From positions 1 to 18,191 of the forward strand of contig CAJPSU010000007.1 in NCBI GenBank assembly GCA_905373345.1: a stretch of 18,191 bases of DNA, in the 5' to 3' direction. Shown here in pieces: positions 16,694-18,191 of this stretch (position 1 is the first letter of the stretch; the number at the start of each line of letters is the position of its first letter). The notes under the pieces are model-generated. The model searched no databases. It saw nothing but the letters and a program-made list of their open reading frames with translations, and had not been told where the DNA came from. Source of the DNA: Candidatus Saccharimonadota bacterium. Lineage in GTDB: Bacteria > Patescibacteriota > Saccharimonadia > Saccharimonadales > Saccharimonadaceae. The translations under genes and the position numbers were made by a program.

Positions 16694-16972
16694 GTGAACT
16701 ATAAAAAATACCTTGCGCTTCAAACCAGGCTTGAATGGTTCTATGATTTTCATCCAGGTTTCTTTGATGATATTCCGGCAAGTCAAAAAGAATTGCTGCA
16801 GCGGACGTTTTTGTACGACGCGCCAGACGATGAGTATCCTAAGTCAATCAGAGAATTTTATAACGACACGATCGCAGGACGTCCGCAATTACAGCATGAT
16901 ATGCGTATAGCAGTTGACGCATTATACCGAGCAGCTGGCGCAGGTAAGCTGACCGATTATATTGGTGATTAA
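16694..16972 (+). CDS. Small soluble protein, unknown function
   Basis: A 92-aa acidic, aromatic-rich protein (YKKYLALQTRLEWFYDFHPGFFDDIPASQKELLQ at the N-terminal end) with predicted helices and no membrane segment or known motif. Its start is taken as GTG 16694 because the TATAAT at 16682-16687 falls inside any longer version (ATG 16667), and no Shine-Dalgarno exists for either. It is divergent from the ABC exporter and transcribed alone. Confidence 0.65.
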   Translation: MNYKKYLALQTRLEWFYDFHPGFFDDIPASQKELLQRTFLYDAPDDEYPKSIREFYNDTIAGRPQLQHDMRIAVDALYRAAGAGKLTDYIGD

Positions 16973-17020
16973 AATTTATCCAGTGCGCAATATACTAAGT
17001 TGCCATCTAAGCAAAGTTAC

Positions 17021-17049
17021 TTGACAAAATAAATATTTTGGTGTAGAAT
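17021..17049 (+). promoter_or_regulatory. Strong orphan promoter pointing into recR antisense
   Basis: A perfect TTGACA (17021-17026), 17-nt spacer, TAGAAT (17044-17049). No plus-strand gene follows; the recR-ybaB genes on the other strand begin to be covered at 17121. It could make a small or antisense RNA. The remainder of 16973-17120 holds only AT-rich sequence and a T-run (17096-17102 read on the minus strand) that may end recR transcripts. Confidence 0.6.
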
Positions 17050-17120
17050 AAAACTAGTATTGTTACTGTACACCCATTGACCGCTCGCTTTTAGCAAAAA
17101 AACTACAATCCGTCCACTAG

Positions 17121-17735
17121 CTATAGAACTCGTCGCCCCTCAAGCGCATGGCTGAGGGTGATTTGGTCGGCATATTCTAGGTCGACGCCCACGGGAATGC
17201 CGCGCGCCAGGCGCGATACTTTGACGTTGAGGTGCGCTTCTTGAATGTGGCGCTGAATAAATAACGCTGTCGATTCTCCCTCAACGCTAGCGTTTGTTGC
17301 GATAATAATCTCTTCGGCGGCATCGTCGCGGATACGCTTTAGTAATTCTGGAATGTGCAGTTGCTCCGGTCCGATGCCGTCTATCGGCGAGATTGTACCG
17401 CCAAGCACATGGTACGTTCCCTTGAACTGTCCGGTACGCTCTAACGCAACGATATCAAGCGGCTCCTCAACCACCGCAATCGTATGTTTGTCGCGCGCAG
17501 TATCGCTATAGAGCGGCGAGATATCTTCGTCGGCGTTGATAAGCGCGAACGTAACGGGACACGTTTTAACGTCGCTATGCAATGCTGTCAGGGCGCGCGC
17601 CATGGATTGGGCGGTGCGCTCGTCGGCACGCAACAAAAAATACGCATACCTCTCAGCAGTGCGCGGACCGACGCCCGGCAGCCGCCCGAGCTCATCAATT
17701 GCGCGTTCCAGCGCGTTTGGCAGCAGTTGCGCCAT
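17121..17735 (-). CDS. recR: Recombination mediator RecR with degenerate zinc finger
   Basis: A 204-aa RecR of normal length, which with RecO loads RecA at single-strand gaps. The N-terminal helix-hairpin-helix motif is LPGVGPRTAERYA (19-31). The Toprim domain runs through IAVVEEPLDIVALERTGQFKGTYHVLGG and TNASVEGESTALFI, and the C-terminal RLARGIPVGVDLEYAD is highly typical. The four-cysteine zinc finger is broken: only Cys59 remains, the other positions being Thr62, Ser73 and Tyr76. It follows ybaB by 5 nt, the usual ybaB-recR pairing. Downstream on its strand a run of seven T may terminate the transcript. Confidence 0.93.
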   Translation of the reverse strand: MAQLLPNALERAIDELGRLPGVGPRTAERYAYFLLRADERTAQSMARALTALHSDVKTCPVTFALINADEDISPLYSDTARDKHTIAVVEEPLDIVALERTGQFKGTYHVLGGTISPIDGIGPEQLHIPELLKRIRDDAAEEIIIATNASVEGESTALFIQRHIQEAHLNVKVSRLARGIPVGVDLEYADQITLSHALEGRRVL

Positions 17736-17740
17736 TGTGT

Positions 17741-18031
17741 TTACAATCCCAAATTGCCCAAGCCGCCCATCAGCGGTTTCATCTTTTCGGCGGCAATTTC
17801 CTGAGCCTTTGCCATACCGTCGCGGATAGCGATCTCAATCCAGTGCTCCAGCTGGTGGATATCGTCCAAATCGACGTACGCCGGATCAATTTTAATTGAT
17901 TTAATTTTCAGCTCGCCGGTAATTTGCACGATTACCGCGCCATCGCCCGCTTCAACTTCAACGATTTCTTTTGCGAGCGCCTTCTGCGCCTTGCGCAAAT
18001 CATTCAACATCTTCATTTGGTTCAACGCCAT
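17741..18031 (-). CDS. ybaB: YbaB/EbfC family nucleoid-associated protein
   Basis: A 96-aa DNA-binding protein typical of the family in length and shape. An N-terminal helix (NQMKMLNDLRKAQKALAKEI) is followed by a three-stranded sheet (VEVEAGDGAVIVQITGELKIKSIKI) and a C-terminal helical region ending in a Gly/Leu-rich MGGLGNLGL tail. GGAGGG lies about 10 nt before the ATG. Partnered with recR directly downstream, the common bacterial arrangement. Confidence 0.92.
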   Translation of the reverse strand: MALNQMKMLNDLRKAQKALAKEIVEVEAGDGAVIVQITGELKIKSIKIDPAYVDLDDIHQLEHWIEIAIRDGMAKAQEIAAEKMKPLMGGLGNLGL

Positions 18032-18077
18032 GTGAACAGTCCCTCCATATAAATAACAACTAATCGGTAATGGTGAT

Positions 18078-18100
18078 ATTATACCGCATTATTGCGGTAT
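18078..18100 (-). promoter_or_regulatory. ybaB promoter -10 overlapping an 8-bp palindrome
   Basis: TATAAT on the minus strand (18083-18078) runs into the inverted repeat ataccgca-N4-tgcggtat (18081-18100). The repeat also contains the stop codon of the upstream gene. It may act as a terminator for that gene or as an operator. The -35 is poor (TACAAA). Confidence 0.5.
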
Positions 18101-18191
18101 TTTGTAGACATACAACCGGTCGCTCTGCTCGGCGCGCCCATTCGTGATAATCTGCTCCAGCTGCCATGATTCTGGCGCGGCGGACATAGCG
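18089..18191 (-). CDS. C-terminal end of an unidentified protein (partial)
   Basis: An open frame enters from beyond the window's end and stops at TAA 18091-18089, with the last residues SDRLYVYKIPQ. The regular mix of residues and the position upstream of ybaB support a real gene. Too little is visible to name it; dnaX is a common neighbour of ybaB but nothing here shows it. Confidence 0.55.
   Translation of the reverse strand, partial: AMSAAPESWQLEQIITNGRAEQSDRLYVYKIPQ

Noticed and set aside
16638..16781. 48-residue extension of the exporter ATPase
   Set aside because: It would cross the -10 box used for the 16637 start and overlap the divergent gene; composition is unlike the rest.

Overview
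The window looks like a piece of a small, reduced bacterial chromosome, most likely a Candidatus Saccharibacteria (TM7/Patescibacteria) genome. This is inferred from the gene set, divergent short proteins, tightly packed or overlapping operons and many apparently leaderless transcripts; no database search was possible. TGA is used as a stop (for example atpG and the atpI-like gene), so the code is standard and not the TGA=Gly code of Gracilibacteria/Absconditabacteria.

Layout. 18-1826 (+): an ABC-F protein with an in-frame palindromic insertion in its second ATPase domain. 1827-2021: a strongly folded intergenic element. 2022-2881 (-): a two-helix membrane protein, a glutaredoxin and a 69-aa basic protein, each with its own promoter. 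2945-10028 (+): a complete F1Fo ATP synthase operon (atpI-like, atpB, E, F, H, A, G, D, C), with a nucleoside-deoxyribosyltransferase-like gene translationally coupled between atpG and atpD. 10132-11508 (+): folC, closed by a perfect 15-bp hairpin. 11592-12027 (-): a small membrane-anchored exported protein split by an apparent frameshift. 12174-12778 (-): the most unusual part, described below. 12835-13833 (-): a DHH/DHHA1 phosphoesterase. 13926-16637 (-): a MacB-like ABC exporter pair. 16694-16972 (+): a 92-aa unknown. 17121-18031 (-): ybaB and recR. 18089-18191 (-): the tail of another gene.

The candidate new system is at 12174-12778, minus strand. A consensus promoter drives a roughly 520-nt transcript. 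It folds, by eye, into a multi-branched structure closed by a long-range helix (12657-12684 with 12234-12260). Inside are at least five strong hairpins; two have GNRA-type loops, and at least four hairpins carry a pair that is G-U on the minus strand but A/C on the plus strand, which points to the minus-strand RNA as the functional molecule. Directly 3' of the closing helix is a complete type III hammerhead ribozyme (12174-12237), whose predicted cut would trim the RNA 9 nt after that helix. The same RNA holds a 109-aa reading frame with a perfect Shine-Dalgarno that is buried in the closing helix, so it is either a self-cleaving mRNA with a hidden ribosome site or a large non-coding RNA with a chance ORF.

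Many genes here have a -10 hexamer ending 6-9 nt before the start codon and no Shine-Dalgarno (18, 2881, 2945, 12027, 16637, 16694), so leaderless translation looks common. This spacing was used to choose several starts.
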